DNA of 64,000 nt. Source: QKTW01 sp052161885 (GTDB lineage Bacteria; Bacteroidota; Bacteroidia; Chitinophagales; Chitinophagaceae). The stretch is from the NCBI GenBank assembly GCA_052161885.1, contig CP197396.1:3968001-4032000 (forward strand), written 5' to 3'. The position numbers and the translations under genes are program-made. The notes beneath the pieces are model-generated. The model saw only the letters and a program-made list of their open reading frames with translations. It did not search any database and had not been told where the DNA came from. Below, one piece after another: positions 51,324 through 60,230 of the stretch. The number at the start of each line of letters is the position of its first letter. Position 1 is the stretch's first letter.

Positions 51324-52093
51324 AAATTGCTTTGTTTAGTGACATACACGCCAATCTTCCGGCGTTGGAAGCTTGCCTGGCAGATATGGACAATAAGAAA
51401 CCGGACGCTATTTATTGTTTAGGGGACCTGGTCGGGTATAATATCTGGCCGAATGAAGTCGTTAATATGATCCGGAAAAGAGGTATTCCCGCTATTGCAG
51501 GGAACTACGATTTCGGCATTGGCCGGACGAGCAATGATTGCGGTTGTGCTTACAAAACCGATACGGAAAAAGACATGGGCCAGGTTTCCATTTCTTATAC
51601 CAACAGCATTATCGGGGACAATGAGCGGCAATACCTGCGGACGCTGCCAGCCCATATCAGGGTCGAGTTTCAGCTTAATGAAGATAGCTTAAACCTGCTG
51701 CTGGTACATGGTAGTCCTCGTAAAATAAATGAGTATCTGTTTGAAGACCGGGAAGAAAAAAGCCTGCTGCGGATCATGGAGCAGGCCGATGCGGATATCA
51801 TGTGCTTTGGGCATACACATAAGCCATATCACCGCACGCTGCCGACCGAAACAACAGATAATGCCCGTTACCGCCATGCGATCAATATCGGATCGGTAGG
51901 CAAGCCTAAAGATGGTAACCCACAAGGCTGCTATGTGCTGCTGACAATAAATGAAAACAGCACAGTTCTTGACAAAGAGTCAATCAGAGTAGAATTTGTC
52001 CGTTTCAGTTATGATACAGAGAAAGCTGCAAAGGCAGTAGAAGACAGCCCATTGCCCAACCAGTACGCGGACATGTTGCGAAATGGTTTTTAA
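51320..52093 (+). CDS. Metallophosphoesterase (YfcE/MJ0936-like) of the arsenic operon
   Basis: 257 residues with the calcineurin-like motifs FSDIHANLPAL (residues 5-15), YCLGDLVGYNIWPNE, AGNYD (Asp where GNHD is usual), LLVHGSPR, CFGHTHKPY and NIGSVGKP. The start overlaps the aquaporin stop by 4 bp, so it is translationally coupled to it. An extra CGC near the active site (NDCGCAY, about 73-79) is unusual. Its job in metalloid resistance is not known to me. Hydrolysis of an arsenylated or phosphorylated metabolite is one guess. Confidence 0.88.
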   Translation: MKIALFSDIHANLPALEACLADMDNKKPDAIYCLGDLVGYNIWPNEVVNMIRKRGIPAIAGNYDFGIGRTSNDCGCAYKTDTEKDMGQVSISYTNSIIGDNERQYLRTLPAHIRVEFQLNEDSLNLLLVHGSPRKINEYLFEDREEKSLLRIMEQADADIMCFGHTHKPYHRTLPTETTDNARYRHAINIGSVGKPKDGNPQGCYVLLTINENSTVLDKESIRVEFVRFSYDTEKAAKAVEDSPLPNQYADMLRNGF

Positions 52094-52232
52094 CCCGGAT
52101 AATCAAAATTGCAGTCACAGAGATCGGGTACTATCTCTTAAAGTCATCTGTTGAAATCCGCTCAGGTAAATAGTTTCGATATGGGTGTCTGCAGCTGTTT
52201 TTTTTGAAAAAATCTGAACACGGTTTTAATCC

Positions 52233-53717
52233 TTACCGCGATTTATTCTCATAATACCGCTGCACAAAGCCAATCCAATCCGGGGCATTTTCCGGGATCA
52301 GCACATCGGGACTTATACCCTTTCCATCGAGATGTGGAGGGCCGCTATCTTCATGCCTTTTGCTGTAAGGGATATACAAACGGTACTTATTCCGGGGCGT
52401 CGGCAGATAAAACCAGTCGAGATTATCTACGACGCCCATTGTCTGTTCTCCAAATACTGTAACCTTGTGGCTCTGCTTAAATTCAATCAGCAACAGTTCG
52501 GCAGCACTCTGGCATCCGTAATTGACGATGACACCAATATGCCTGGGATTTAGCCGGACGCCTTCGCAGGTATAATATTCCTGAGGGGCTTCTACGGTTC
52601 TGCCAGCACTATCAGTTCCCTTTTGTATTTCCTGGTTGTACCAATCTACAAACGCGCTGTCCGGCGCTCCTCTTTCCAGGTACGCCTGCAGCTCTGCCCT
52701 GCGTGAGGCTGCATAATCGTGGGTATAAAAATACCTGAAGCGGATACGTTTAATAGTATCCGTACAGACAAATGGCAATAGCGACTGGTATGCACTCCGG
52801 CCACCTCCCACGTTGTTGCGGGCATCAATAATCAGGTTTTCGCAAGTCGCAATCCTGCTTGAATCGGCCGCCACCAGGCTATCCAGTATTTCCATATTTT
52901 CAGGACTGCACTGCGGCAGGCCAATCAGATAGGTTTTCGTGGCAAGCTGTTTTCCGTAAGCGCGTTCAAAGGGCATTGATAACGCAGGAAGAATGGGAGC
53001 ATTGTAGTTTTTTAGCTTTTCCCATTTGCTTTCCGCATCTGTGGTTATTACAGTATCATTCCGGAAAACGCTGTATACAAATCTCCTCGCCCCGGTATGG
53101 GGATTTAAGAAATCCGTAAAGTATCTTCCGTCGGCGGAAAGTTCAAAGCGGCCCAATACCATGCCGGGAGAGAGGACTCCGCGCCGGTCTTCCATCACAT
53201 AGGCCTTGTACAGCCTGCCTTGCCGGTCTTCGCATTTCATCGCAATTACACAATCGTGATAATCGTTCAGCCAATATCCTTCCCACTGTTTCAGTTTTGT
53301 ATTTGAGAGATGTTTCCGTACATCTTTGAGACGACGTTTACACACAGCCGTATCAGTCGGGATGTCCTTTCTGAGCTGGTAAATGCGCAGGTGCCCATCC
53401 CTGAAAGCAGCAATAATTGCGGAAGCTATTTTGAAACTATCAGGTGCGTAACGCTGCGAAACATTGTCAACCAAACTGTCAAAATTAAAATGTGCGGTCT
53501 TTGACTTAAAATCAGGATAATCTGTTTGCAGCTTTTGCTTCACGAATTCTAAATCATCGAGCTGTTCTTTACCAGGCAGTGGCAACTGTTGTTGCCGTGA
53601 ACTATCAGGTTTCTGTAAAGCGGGCGGAGTCGCAACCTTTTGACCGTAAATTCCAAATGAACAAAAGGTGAAGATAACAGCCAGCAGCATGTGTGCCGGG
53701 GTAAGCCGGGTTGACAT
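52233..53717 (-). CDS. S41-family (C-terminal processing-like) peptidase
   Basis: About 494 residues from MSTRLTPAHML, with a signal peptide ending FGIYGQ, so exported. The S41 core has NLIIDARNNVGGGRSAYQSL (about 300-318), the nucleophile Ser in VNYGCQSAAELLLIEFK, then VFGEQTMGVVDN and the closing GKGISPDVLIPE. No PDZ domain is evident, which is common in Bacteroidota S41 proteins. Such enzymes act on periplasmic or surface proteins, and the target here is unknown. It is monocistronic, with a 134-bp gap to the arsenic genes. Confidence 0.9.
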   Translation of the reverse strand: MSTRLTPAHMLLAVIFTFCSFGIYGQKVATPPALQKPDSSRQQQLPLPGKEQLDDLEFVKQKLQTDYPDFKSKTAHFNFDSLVDNVSQRYAPDSFKIASAIIAAFRDGHLRIYQLRKDIPTDTAVCKRRLKDVRKHLSNTKLKQWEGYWLNDYHDCVIAMKCEDRQGRLYKAYVMEDRRGVLSPGMVLGRFELSADGRYFTDFLNPHTGARRFVYSVFRNDTVITTDAESKWEKLKNYNAPILPALSMPFERAYGKQLATKTYLIGLPQCSPENMEILDSLVAADSSRIATCENLIIDARNNVGGGRSAYQSLLPFVCTDTIKRIRFRYFYTHDYAASRRAELQAYLERGAPDSAFVDWYNQEIQKGTDSAGRTVEAPQEYYTCEGVRLNPRHIGVIVNYGCQSAAELLLIEFKQSHKVTVFGEQTMGVVDNLDWFYLPTPRNKYRLYIPYSKRHEDSGPPHLDGKGISPDVLIPENAPDWIGFVQRYYENKSR

Positions 53718-54432
53718 AACATTTTTGTACGTCCGGCTGCATTTAATTTTCAAAAAAATCATAAGACCAACTTCATTGTGATATTCGATAACAAGAATTT
53801 CCCGGCGGCTATAACCAGCATGCCAATCTAGTCATTAATGCATAGTAGTGCAATATTTCACAGCATAATATTGGTTCGGAACAGATTTAATACTGACATC
53901 GTAACGTAGCGGAGTTTTGCGTGGCCGGTAAAAGTTGCGTTTTCTGAGAATCTGCTGTCAAGAACGAAGATTGACCTGCTTTTTGTATGCGGCATATAAC
54001 GTTTTTTGGGAGTATAAGCAAAACCTTGAATATTACACCGGCGTGGAACGGGTTATCAAATGAAAAAAGCGTTTCAGAAAAACTCTGAAACGCTTTGCTG
54101 GCTTGTGGTGTCCACCGAACGAAAGTTGAACCATTTGAGGCAATTATTCAACCGGATATACCCATTAAAAACCGCTATGGTAAACAGTTTTGGCTCAACC
54201 GCCAGCCTGTAATTTCCAAAAACGTTAAGGGCGATTTTTTTAAAAAATCTGCACTTAATAATATAGATACATGGTGTTATTTACACCAAATCATTTCAGC
54301 AGAACGCTAAATTGAAATTTTCGTCTATCGTCAAAAGCAAATAATTCTATGGAAGTAAATAGCCGGCAGGGGTAATTTCCAGCTGTCATTAGTTCATTAT
54401 TGACAGAACAGCCCCGGGACATCATTCAATAT
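53718..54432. other. About 715-bp region without a confident gene
   Basis: It holds the S41 promoter side and the tRNA-Phe-end repeat (54063-54111). An unrecognised 71-residue plus-strand ORF (54095-54310) starts inside that repeat and shows no family motif. The rest is AT-rich, with no hairpin or promoter that I could defend. It looks like decayed sequence at an old junction. Confidence 0.6.
54063..54111. repeat. Left copy of a 49-bp direct repeat (tRNA-Phe 3' end plus terminator)
   Basis: It matches 61047-61095 in 47 of 49 bases with no gap. It comprises a complete terminator hairpin (AAAGCGTTTCAGA/TCTGAAACGCTTT) and the sequence that, at the right copy, forms the last bases of tRNA-Phe. 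Identity stops inside the acceptor stem (GGTGT, then CC here and GG there). It has the form of an attachment-site remnant. Confidence 0.8.
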
Positions 54433-55311
54433 CTATAAAAAATCAAAAAGAGCATTCGGAGCTTTCAGCAGTTTTATATTGGCCGGAAGTTTCAGTTCCG
54501 GAGAAAATTCACTGCCGCAGATAATCAATTTGCTTTTGCTGCCTTTCATAATTTGAGTCAGTTGCTTCATTTGCTTTTCAACGTCTGTTCCGGTGGTGAA
54601 AAAAGTAAGCAGGTGGCTGGCCCGGGTTTGATCCAGTGCGGTTTTCAGGCTGGTATATGGAATATTTTGTCCGAGATAAACAGATGTTTTCCCGGCATGC
54701 CGAATCAGGTAATCAGAAAACAGAAGTCCAATTTCGTGCAGCTCGTCCGGTGGCAGAAATAGCAGGAATACCATATCTGATTTCGACGGATAGGGCAGGC
54801 CGTCTATTGCCGACTGCAATTTTCTTCTCAAGATATTGCTTGCAAAATGTTCCTGGGCAGGAGAGATATTTTCGGTGCTCCACAGTATCCCTGTTTTACG
54901 CAGAAACGGGTATACAACCGTCAGCATGGCATCGAACATGCCCAGCCGTATGATTGTACCCGAAAGAACTTTGTCGAACAGCGGTTCATCGAATGCCAGC
55001 ATTGCAGCTACCAGCTTATTAACAGGTGCTGCCATTAACTGCTCATCGTCTGTAGGTGTATGGTCAGGCAATGCAGTGATCAGTGCATGAAGCTCCTCAT
55101 CTTTCATCGCCATCAGTTTAGATATTTTATGTCCTGCTGATTGTAGCGTTGCTATGTTCAGCAGTTTTCTCAGCTGGTAATCATCGTAATAACGGATGTT
55201 GGTTTCTGTGCGGTGCGGGACCAGCGTCTTGTATCTTTTTTCCCACGCCCGGAGCGAATGGGCATTGATGCCGGTTAGCTGTTCGACATTGTTAATGGTG
55301 TATCGCTCCAT
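54433..55311 (-). CDS. MerR-type regulator with B12-binding domain (CarH/LitR-like photoreceptor)
   Basis: 292 residues: a MerR helix-turn-helix (1-70, YTINNVEQLTGINAHSLRAWEKRY), a helical cap (about 90-165) and a Rossmann-like cobalamin domain (about 175-290). The cap has W144...E154-H155, an exact Wx9EH motif of adenosylcobalamin photoreceptors. The B12 domain has ELHEIG (His192 as lower axial ligand, ExHxxG). In the dark, CarH-type tetramers repress carotenoid genes, and light breaks the Co-C bond and releases DNA. Divergent transcription from the carotenoid operon and shared half-sites between them agree. Confidence 0.9.
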   Translation of the reverse strand: MERYTINNVEQLTGINAHSLRAWEKRYKTLVPHRTETNIRYYDDYQLRKLLNIATLQSAGHKISKLMAMKDEELHALITALPDHTPTDDEQLMAAPVNKLVAAMLAFDEPLFDKVLSGTIIRLGMFDAMLTVVYPFLRKTGILWSTENISPAQEHFASNILRRKLQSAIDGLPYPSKSDMVFLLFLPPDELHEIGLLFSDYLIRHAGKTSVYLGQNIPYTSLKTALDQTRASHLLTFFTTGTDVEKQMKQLTQIMKGSKSKLIICGSEFSPELKLPANIKLLKAPNALFDFL

Positions 55312-55516
55312 GTCTACTTTTTTAGATGTTAAAGATAGACAGAATTATCCCTTTTTTATTTTGACAGAAACCAATATACCTTTTATCCAGTCATTTTATA
55401 GATGCTTTACATGATTGTTTTATTATTTTGTCTAACTTTTTTATTTTTTAGTTAGACAAAATACATATAGATTTGTTTTGAAACAGACACGATCACGAGT
55501 ATTTAATTGTTGTACT
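55312..55516. promoter_or_regulatory. Divergent MerR/carotenoid control region with repeated TGTCTA half-sites
   Basis: A perfect inverted repeat ATTTTGTCTAAC (55425-55436)/GTTAGACAAAAT (55451-55462) with a 14-bp spacer lies just before a perfect -7 box TAGATTTG (55468-55475) of the folE operon. A second pair, TGTCTA (55311-55316)/TAGACA (55336-55341), lies at the MerR gene start. Half-site spacing is 24 and 25 bp. This fits repression of both promoters by the MerR protein. Confidence 0.75.
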
Positions 55517-56197
55517 ATGAAGAGCGCAGCGCCGATGATAGACGATACAGGACGAAGGCTTGAAATTGAAGACGACAGAGACCATATGACCAATAGCCAC
55601 GACACTCCTTTAAGGCCTGACGCATTCCGTCTTTCGGATGATGAAAAGATAGATGGCATAGCTTTTCATTTTGGTGAGATTATGCAATTGCTCGGGCTTG
55701 ATCTGAATGATGACAGTCTCAGGAACACACCGTACCGCGTAGCCAAGATGTACGTAACGGAGCTTTTTTCCGGTCTGCATCCGGACAACAGGCCACAACC
55801 AACCTTGTTTGATAATAAGTACGGGTACAACCAGATGTTAGTAGAAAAAAACGTCCCGCTGTTCAGCAGCTGCGAGCATCATTTTGTACCAATATATGGT
55901 AAGGCCCATATAGCTTATATCTCCACCGGTAAGATCATCGGGCTTTCAAAGCTGAATCGTATTGTAGCCTATTTCGCGCAGCGGCCGCAGGTGCAGGAGC
56001 GGCTTACCGTACAGATAGGCAAAGAGCTGCAGCAGGTATTGCAGACAGATGATGTTGCTGTGGTTATTGAGGCAATGCATATGTGTGTCTGTATGAGGGG
56101 CGTCAGAGACGAAGGTGCCGTTACAGTATCCTCTTACTATAGCGGGAAGTTCCTGGATGATACGGTAAAGAAAGAATTGCTTACATATTTATCATGA
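55517..56197 (+). CDS. folE: GTP cyclohydrolase I
   Basis: About 226 residues from MKSAAPMIDDTG. Catalytic and zinc residues are in FSSCEHHFVPIYGKAHIAY (Cys/His ligands), GLSKLNRIV and MCVCMRGVRDEGAVTVSS (second zinc Cys). It makes dihydroneopterin triphosphate, the entry to folate and pterins. It leads the carotenoid operon and overlaps crtI by 4 bp. Pairing of folE with light-induced carotenoid genes is known from LitR-type regulons, where pterin-derived antennae serve photolyase-like proteins, but no photolyase is in view. The first 40 residues are a non-conserved extension. ATG 55517 is preferred to the TTG at 55478. Confidence 0.94.
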   Translation: MKSAAPMIDDTGRRLEIEDDRDHMTNSHDTPLRPDAFRLSDDEKIDGIAFHFGEIMQLLGLDLNDDSLRNTPYRVAKMYVTELFSGLHPDNRPQPTLFDNKYGYNQMLVEKNVPLFSSCEHHFVPIYGKAHIAYISTGKIIGLSKLNRIVAYFAQRPQVQERLTVQIGKELQQVLQTDDVAVVIEAMHMCVCMRGVRDEGAVTVSSYYSGKFLDDTVKKELLTYLS

Positions 56198-57675
56198 AAT
56201 CGGTATCGATCATCGGCAGCGGAATATCGGGACTGGCAGCCTCGTGCTTCATTGCACGTGCCGGTATGGATGTAACTGTCTATGAAAAGAATGAGACGAT
56301 AGGCGGGAGAGCCAGGTTTTTTACAGACAAAGGTTTTACGTTCGATATGGGCCCCAGCTGGTACTGGATGCCGGATGTTTATGAAGATTTCTTTAACCAG
56401 TTTAATAAGTCTGCATCTGATTTCTATGAATTAAAGCAGCTGGATCCGGGATTCCAGGTGATATTTTCGGCGACAGATGTAATGAAAGTACCGGCTGATA
56501 TGGAATCATTGCGAGCCATGTTTGAAGCCAGGGAAAAGGGAAGTGCCGAAAAGCTGGACAGATTTTTAAAAGAAGCAGCTTTCAAATATAATGTGGGGAT
56601 GAAAGAGCTGGTACGCAAACCTGCTTACAGCTGGATGGAATATGCGCGGTTGCCAGTGCTGAAGGCTGCTTTACGTATGAACATATTTAATTCTGTACGG
56701 AGTTATGTGCGCCGGTATTTCCGCGATCCGGGACTGGTTTCCTTACTGGAATTCCCGGTGCTGTTTCTTGGGGCAATGCCTGACAAGATACCAGCCCTGT
56801 ACACATTGATGAACCACGCAGCGCTATCCCAGGGCACTTTTTACCCGATGGGGGGAATGAGCAAAGTGATCAGTGGCATTGCTTCTTTAGCGGAGTCGCT
56901 GGGAGTGTCTGTAAATACGGGCGCTGCTGTTCATCATCTTCATGTTGAAAATGCGCGGGTAAACAGTTTGTCAGTGAATGACAGACAAGTTGCCACAGAT
57001 GCAGTGATCGCTGCGGCCGATTATCATCATGTAGAACAGCATTTGTTAGCGGCGCCTTACCGGAATTATACGGCAGACTACTGGGATAGCCGTACCCTCG
57101 CGCCTTCCTGCCTGGTTTATTATGTGGGAGTTAGTAAGAGACTGCCGCGCCTGGAACATCATAACCTGTTTTTTGATACGGATTTTGAGCAGCATGCACG
57201 CGATATCTATGCTGCACCATGCTGGCCTTCCGATCCGCTGTGCTATGTTTGCTGCCCTTCGAGAACAGACCCTTCGGTAGCTCCGGAAGGACAGGAAAAC
57301 CTGTTTATACTGATACCTGTAGCTCCAGGTCTGCAGGGAGACGAAGTTGTAAGATCTGAATATTATGACAAGGTTATCAAAAAAATAGAAAGCTTCTGCG
57401 ACGTTGACTTTCGTGAGGATATCGTAGTGAGCCATCCATACAGTATTTCTGATTTTATCAAAGATTACAATGCTTTTAAAGGGAATGCCTACGGCCTTGC
57501 CAATACGTTGCTGCAAACTGCAGTCCTGAAGCCACGGCTCAGGAATAAGAAAGTGAGCAACCTGTTCTACACCGGCCAGCTGACTGTTCCCGGGCCCGGC
57601 CTGCCGCCTGCGCTGATATCAGGCGAGATCGTGGCAGGCGAATTAATAAAACAGCTAAAAAAAGAACATCGATGA
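56194..57675 (+). CDS. crtI: Phytoene desaturase
   Basis: A 493-residue FAD enzyme of the CrtI class. The dinucleotide-binding start is SVSIIGSGISGLAASCFIARAG (about 3-24), followed by GGRARFFTDKGFTFDMGPSWY. The C-terminal CrtI signature is VSNLFYTGQLTVPGPGLPPALISGE. It converts phytoene to lycopene by successive desaturations. Its start overlaps the folE stop and its stop overlaps the crtB start, each by 4 bp. Length and motifs are normal. Confidence 0.95.
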   Translation: MKSVSIIGSGISGLAASCFIARAGMDVTVYEKNETIGGRARFFTDKGFTFDMGPSWYWMPDVYEDFFNQFNKSASDFYELKQLDPGFQVIFSATDVMKVPADMESLRAMFEAREKGSAEKLDRFLKEAAFKYNVGMKELVRKPAYSWMEYARLPVLKAALRMNIFNSVRSYVRRYFRDPGLVSLLEFPVLFLGAMPDKIPALYTLMNHAALSQGTFYPMGGMSKVISGIASLAESLGVSVNTGAAVHHLHVENARVNSLSVNDRQVATDAVIAAADYHHVEQHLLAAPYRNYTADYWDSRTLAPSCLVYYVGVSKRLPRLEHHNLFFDTDFEQHARDIYAAPCWPSDPLCYVCCPSRTDPSVAPEGQENLFILIPVAPGLQGDEVVRSEYYDKVIKKIESFCDVDFREDIVVSHPYSISDFIKDYNAFKGNAYGLANTLLQTAVLKPRLRNKKVSNLFYTGQLTVPGPGLPPALISGEIVAGELIKQLKKEHR

Positions 57676-58508
57676 AAGCACTTTTCGACAAGATATCCGT
57701 CGCTTCCGGCAAGTGTATTACCCGGACTTACAGCACCAGCTTTTCATTAGGCATCTACTGCCTTAATAAACGCTTGCACAATGCTATTTACAGCATCTAT
57801 GGGTTCGTCAGGCTGGCAGACGAGATAGTTGACAGCTTTCATGATTATGATAAAAAAGCATTGCTTGATGAGTTTAAGATTAAGACGTATGAAGCAATCG
57901 CGCGCAGGATCAGCCTGAACCCGATACTGAACAGCTTCCAGGATGTGGTGCACCGTTATCATATTGATCAGGAACTGGTAGACTGTTTCCTGCGCAGCAT
58001 GGAAATGGACTTGAGTATGCTGGAACATACCCTGCAATCATACGAGGAATACATACTGGGGTCTGCTCAGGTTGTTGGCCTGATGTGTCTCCGGGTATTT
58101 ACAGATGGTAATGAAGACATGTACAACCGGCTGAAGCATGCAGCTATGAAGCTGGGGTCGGCCTTTCAGAAAGTGAATTTCCTGCGCGATATAAAGAATG
58201 ATAACTATGTGCTGGGAAGGGTGTACTTTCCCGGCATCGACTTACAGAAATTTACAGAGAGCGAGAAAAAACAGATTGAAGATGATATTGAAACCGACTT
58301 CAGGGAAGCATTGGCCGGCATCAGGCAATTGCCGTCGTCTTCCCGCTTCGGTGTATACATCGCTTATCTTTATTACAGGAAATTATTCAGCAAGATCCGG
58401 GAGATACCGCCATCAGGGATCATGAACCAACGCATACGTATTCCCGATTACCAGAAGATGAACCTGCTGGCCTATGGTTATCTGAAGCACAGTTTGCGGA
58501 TAATTTAA
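57672..58508 (+). CDS. crtB: Phytoene synthase
   Basis: A 278-residue squalene/phytoene synthase family protein. The first Asp-rich motif is FVRLADEIVDSF (about 41-52), the second is KVNFLRDIKNDNYVLGRVYFP (about 162-182), and YSTSFSLGIYCLNKRLHNAI is the substrate-tunnel start. It joins two geranylgeranyl diphosphates into phytoene. It is coupled to crtI by a 4-bp overlap and is 14 bp before idi. No separate crtE (GGPP synthase) is in the cluster, so that activity must be encoded elsewhere. Confidence 0.95.
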   Translation: MKALFDKISVASGKCITRTYSTSFSLGIYCLNKRLHNAIYSIYGFVRLADEIVDSFHDYDKKALLDEFKIKTYEAIARRISLNPILNSFQDVVHRYHIDQELVDCFLRSMEMDLSMLEHTLQSYEEYILGSAQVVGLMCLRVFTDGNEDMYNRLKHAAMKLGSAFQKVNFLRDIKNDNYVLGRVYFPGIDLQKFTESEKKQIEDDIETDFREALAGIRQLPSSSRFGVYIAYLYYRKLFSKIREIPPSGIMNQRIRIPDYQKMNLLAYGYLKHSLRII

Positions 58509-58522
58509 ATACCATTTTCGCA

Positions 58523-59038
58523 ATGAATAAAGAATATGTTCAGCTGGTGAATGATCAAAACGTGGAGACCGGTATTATGGAAAAGATGGAAGCGCATTAC
58601 CAGGGAGTATTACACCGGGCCGTATCTGTTTTGGTATTTAATGGCGATGGAAAGCTATTACTGCAGCAAAGGGCTCCGGGTAAATATCATTCCGGCGGTC
58701 TCTGGAGTAATACCTGCTGCACCACGCATCCAAGGCCGGGAGAAACCACTCATGTGGCTGCTACACGTCGATTGAAGGAAGAACTCAATATCTCTTGTGA
58801 ATTGTTTCCCCGTTTTAGTTTCATTTATCGCGTGCCATTGGGTAATGGGTTGATCGAGTATGAATTTGATGAGGTCTTTTGTGGATATTCAGATAGTGTT
58901 CCCACTCCTGATCCTGAAGAGGTGTTGTCCTGGAAGTATCTTTTTTTAGATGAAATAGATCAGTGGCTGAAAAGGGCGCCTGATAATTTTACGCAATGGT
59001 TTCCTTTATTGTACCAGAGAATAGGACTTTTCCCATGA
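58523..59038 (+). CDS. idi: Isopentenyl-diphosphate delta-isomerase (type I)
   Basis: A 171-residue Nudix-fold isomerase. Catalytic Cys lies in LWSNTCCTHPRPGE (about 69-82), the Nudix-like helix is AATRRLKEELNI, and the catalytic Glu is in IEYEFDEVFCGY. It interconverts IPP and DMAPP, supplying the starter for carotenoid chains. It ends in a 4-bp overlap with crtZ, which makes it an integral member of the operon. Confidence 0.96.
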   Translation: MNKEYVQLVNDQNVETGIMEKMEAHYQGVLHRAVSVLVFNGDGKLLLQQRAPGKYHSGGLWSNTCCTTHPRPGETTHVAATRRLKEELNISCELFPRFSFIYRVPLGNGLIEYEFDEVFCGYSDSVPTPDPEEVLSWKYLFLDEIDQWLKRAPDNFTQWFPLLYQRIGLFP

Positions 59039-59511
59039 GTATTCTTCTTTATACAGCATTAATTGCGGGTGTGTTTTGTGCTATGGAGGCATTCACATGG
59101 TGGCTGCACAAGTATGTCATGCACGGACTGCTCTGGATATGGCATGAAGACCATCATGACCCGGTTCACAGGGGCAGGTTTGAAAAGAATGATTATTTTT
59201 TCATTGTTTTCGGAACATTGTCCATGACTGTTTTCCTGCTTGGCACACTGCTGCCCAATTTCCGTATCCTTTTGTTCATTGCCACAGGCATTACACTATA
59301 CGGAGCCGCCTATTTTTTTGTACATGATATATTTATCCATCAGCGCATCCGGCTGTTCCGTAATACTAACAACATTTATTTCCGTGCATTGCGGAAAGCG
59401 CATAAAGTACACCACAAACATGTGGGCAAAGAAGAAGGGGAATGTTTCGGTATGCTATGGGTACCTGTAAAATATTTCAGAGAAGCCTGGAAAACGCGCC
59501 ACAAAAAATGA
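59035..59511 (+). CDS. crtZ: Beta-carotene hydroxylase (CrtZ type)
   Basis: 158 residues, a membrane di-iron hydroxylase of the fatty-acid hydroxylase superfamily. Histidine motifs are HKYVMH (HxxxxH), WHEDHHDP (HxxHH), HDIFIHQR and HKVHHKH, with two to four hydrophobic helices between them. It adds the 3-hydroxyl groups of zeaxanthin to beta-carotene. ATG 59035 overlaps the idi stop (ATGA), so the longer version from 58996 is rejected. The stop overlaps the next start by 4 bp. Confidence 0.93.
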   Translation: MSILLYTALIAGVFCAMEAFTWWLHKYVMHGLLWIWHEDHHDPVHRGRFEKNDYFFIVFGTLSMTVFLLGTLLPNFRILLFIATGITLYGAAYFFVHDIFIHQRIRLFRNTNNIYFRALRKAHKVHHKHVGKEEGECFGMLWVPVKYFREAWKTRHKK

Positions 59512-60230
59512 ATCCGCACTATACTTACCTTGTGGTCGATTCAGGGTGTCTTTTGCTGCCCTTATTGTGTTCATTTTATTCACGGTTCAGCTTTTACCGG
59601 GAATGGAAGCATTTTCTCCTGCCCTGTTTATTTACAGCATCTTTTTTCCTGTTGTGGGACGCGCTTTATACTTACCTGGGCGTATGGGGTTTTGACAAAA
59701 GATATGTGCTCGGCTTTTTTTTCCTGGGAATGCCACTGGAAGAATTTCTGTTCTTTATCTGTATACCGTTTGCCTGCATCTTCAGCTACCACGCCTTCTC
59801 CGTATTGTTTTCGTTTGGCAAAGGGGGGCGGAATACCCGGAGACTCTGTTTTATCCTGGCTATGCTCCTGCTTACCGGCGGGTTAATGAATACAGACAGA
59901 CTGTACACCTGCGTTACTTTTCTGCTGCTATCCGCATTCCTGTTCTTTTGTTTGCGTAAGAAAGTGTCATTTTTACCGGCTTTCTTCTCTTCGTTCCTGT
60001 TTGTGCTTATTCCTTTTCTATTGTCTAATGGTGTACTCACCGGCAGCTTTCTGGAGCGTGTAGTTGTCTGGTATAATGATAAGGAGAACCTGGGTGTCCG
60101 TCTGCTGACAATACCGGTTGAAGATATTTTTTACGCCATGCTGTTGCTGCTGATGAATGTTTACGGCTTTGAACAAAGCAAAAGCAAAGTCAGGCTTAAG
60201 GCTGGGGGAAATCCGTACCGGCCTGGATGA
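59508..60230 (+). CDS. Lycopene cyclase of the CrtYc/CrtYd-type (fused) membrane family
   Basis: A 240-residue integral membrane protein with about seven hydrophobic helices. It carries two copies of the heterodimeric lycopene cyclase motif, GMPLEEFLFFICIPF (about 80) and IPVEDIFYAMLLLL (about 205), so it is the fused bacterial and archaeal-like type rather than the FAD-linked CrtY. It closes the rings of lycopene to beta-carotene. Together with crtZ this predicts zeaxanthin-type yellow pigment. ATG 59508 overlaps the crtZ stop, and the SDR start overlaps its stop. Confidence 0.92.
   Translation: MNPHYTYLVVDSGCLLLPLLCSFYSRFSFYREWKHFLLPCLFTASFFLLWDALYTYLGVWGFDKRYVLGFFFLGMPLEEFLFFICIPFACIFSYHAFSVLFSFGKGGRNTRRLCFILAMLLLTGGLMNTDRLYTCVTFLLLSAFLFFCLRKKVSFLPAFFSSFLFVLIPFLLSNGVLTGSFLERVVVWYNDKENLGVRLLTIPVEDIFYAMLLLLMNVYGFEQSKSKVRLKAGGNPYRPG

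Noticed and set aside
54095..54310. 71-residue plus-strand ORF after the left repeat
   Set aside because: It begins inside the tRNA/terminator repeat and shows no motif or homologous pattern that I recognise; kept only as part of the gene-poor region.
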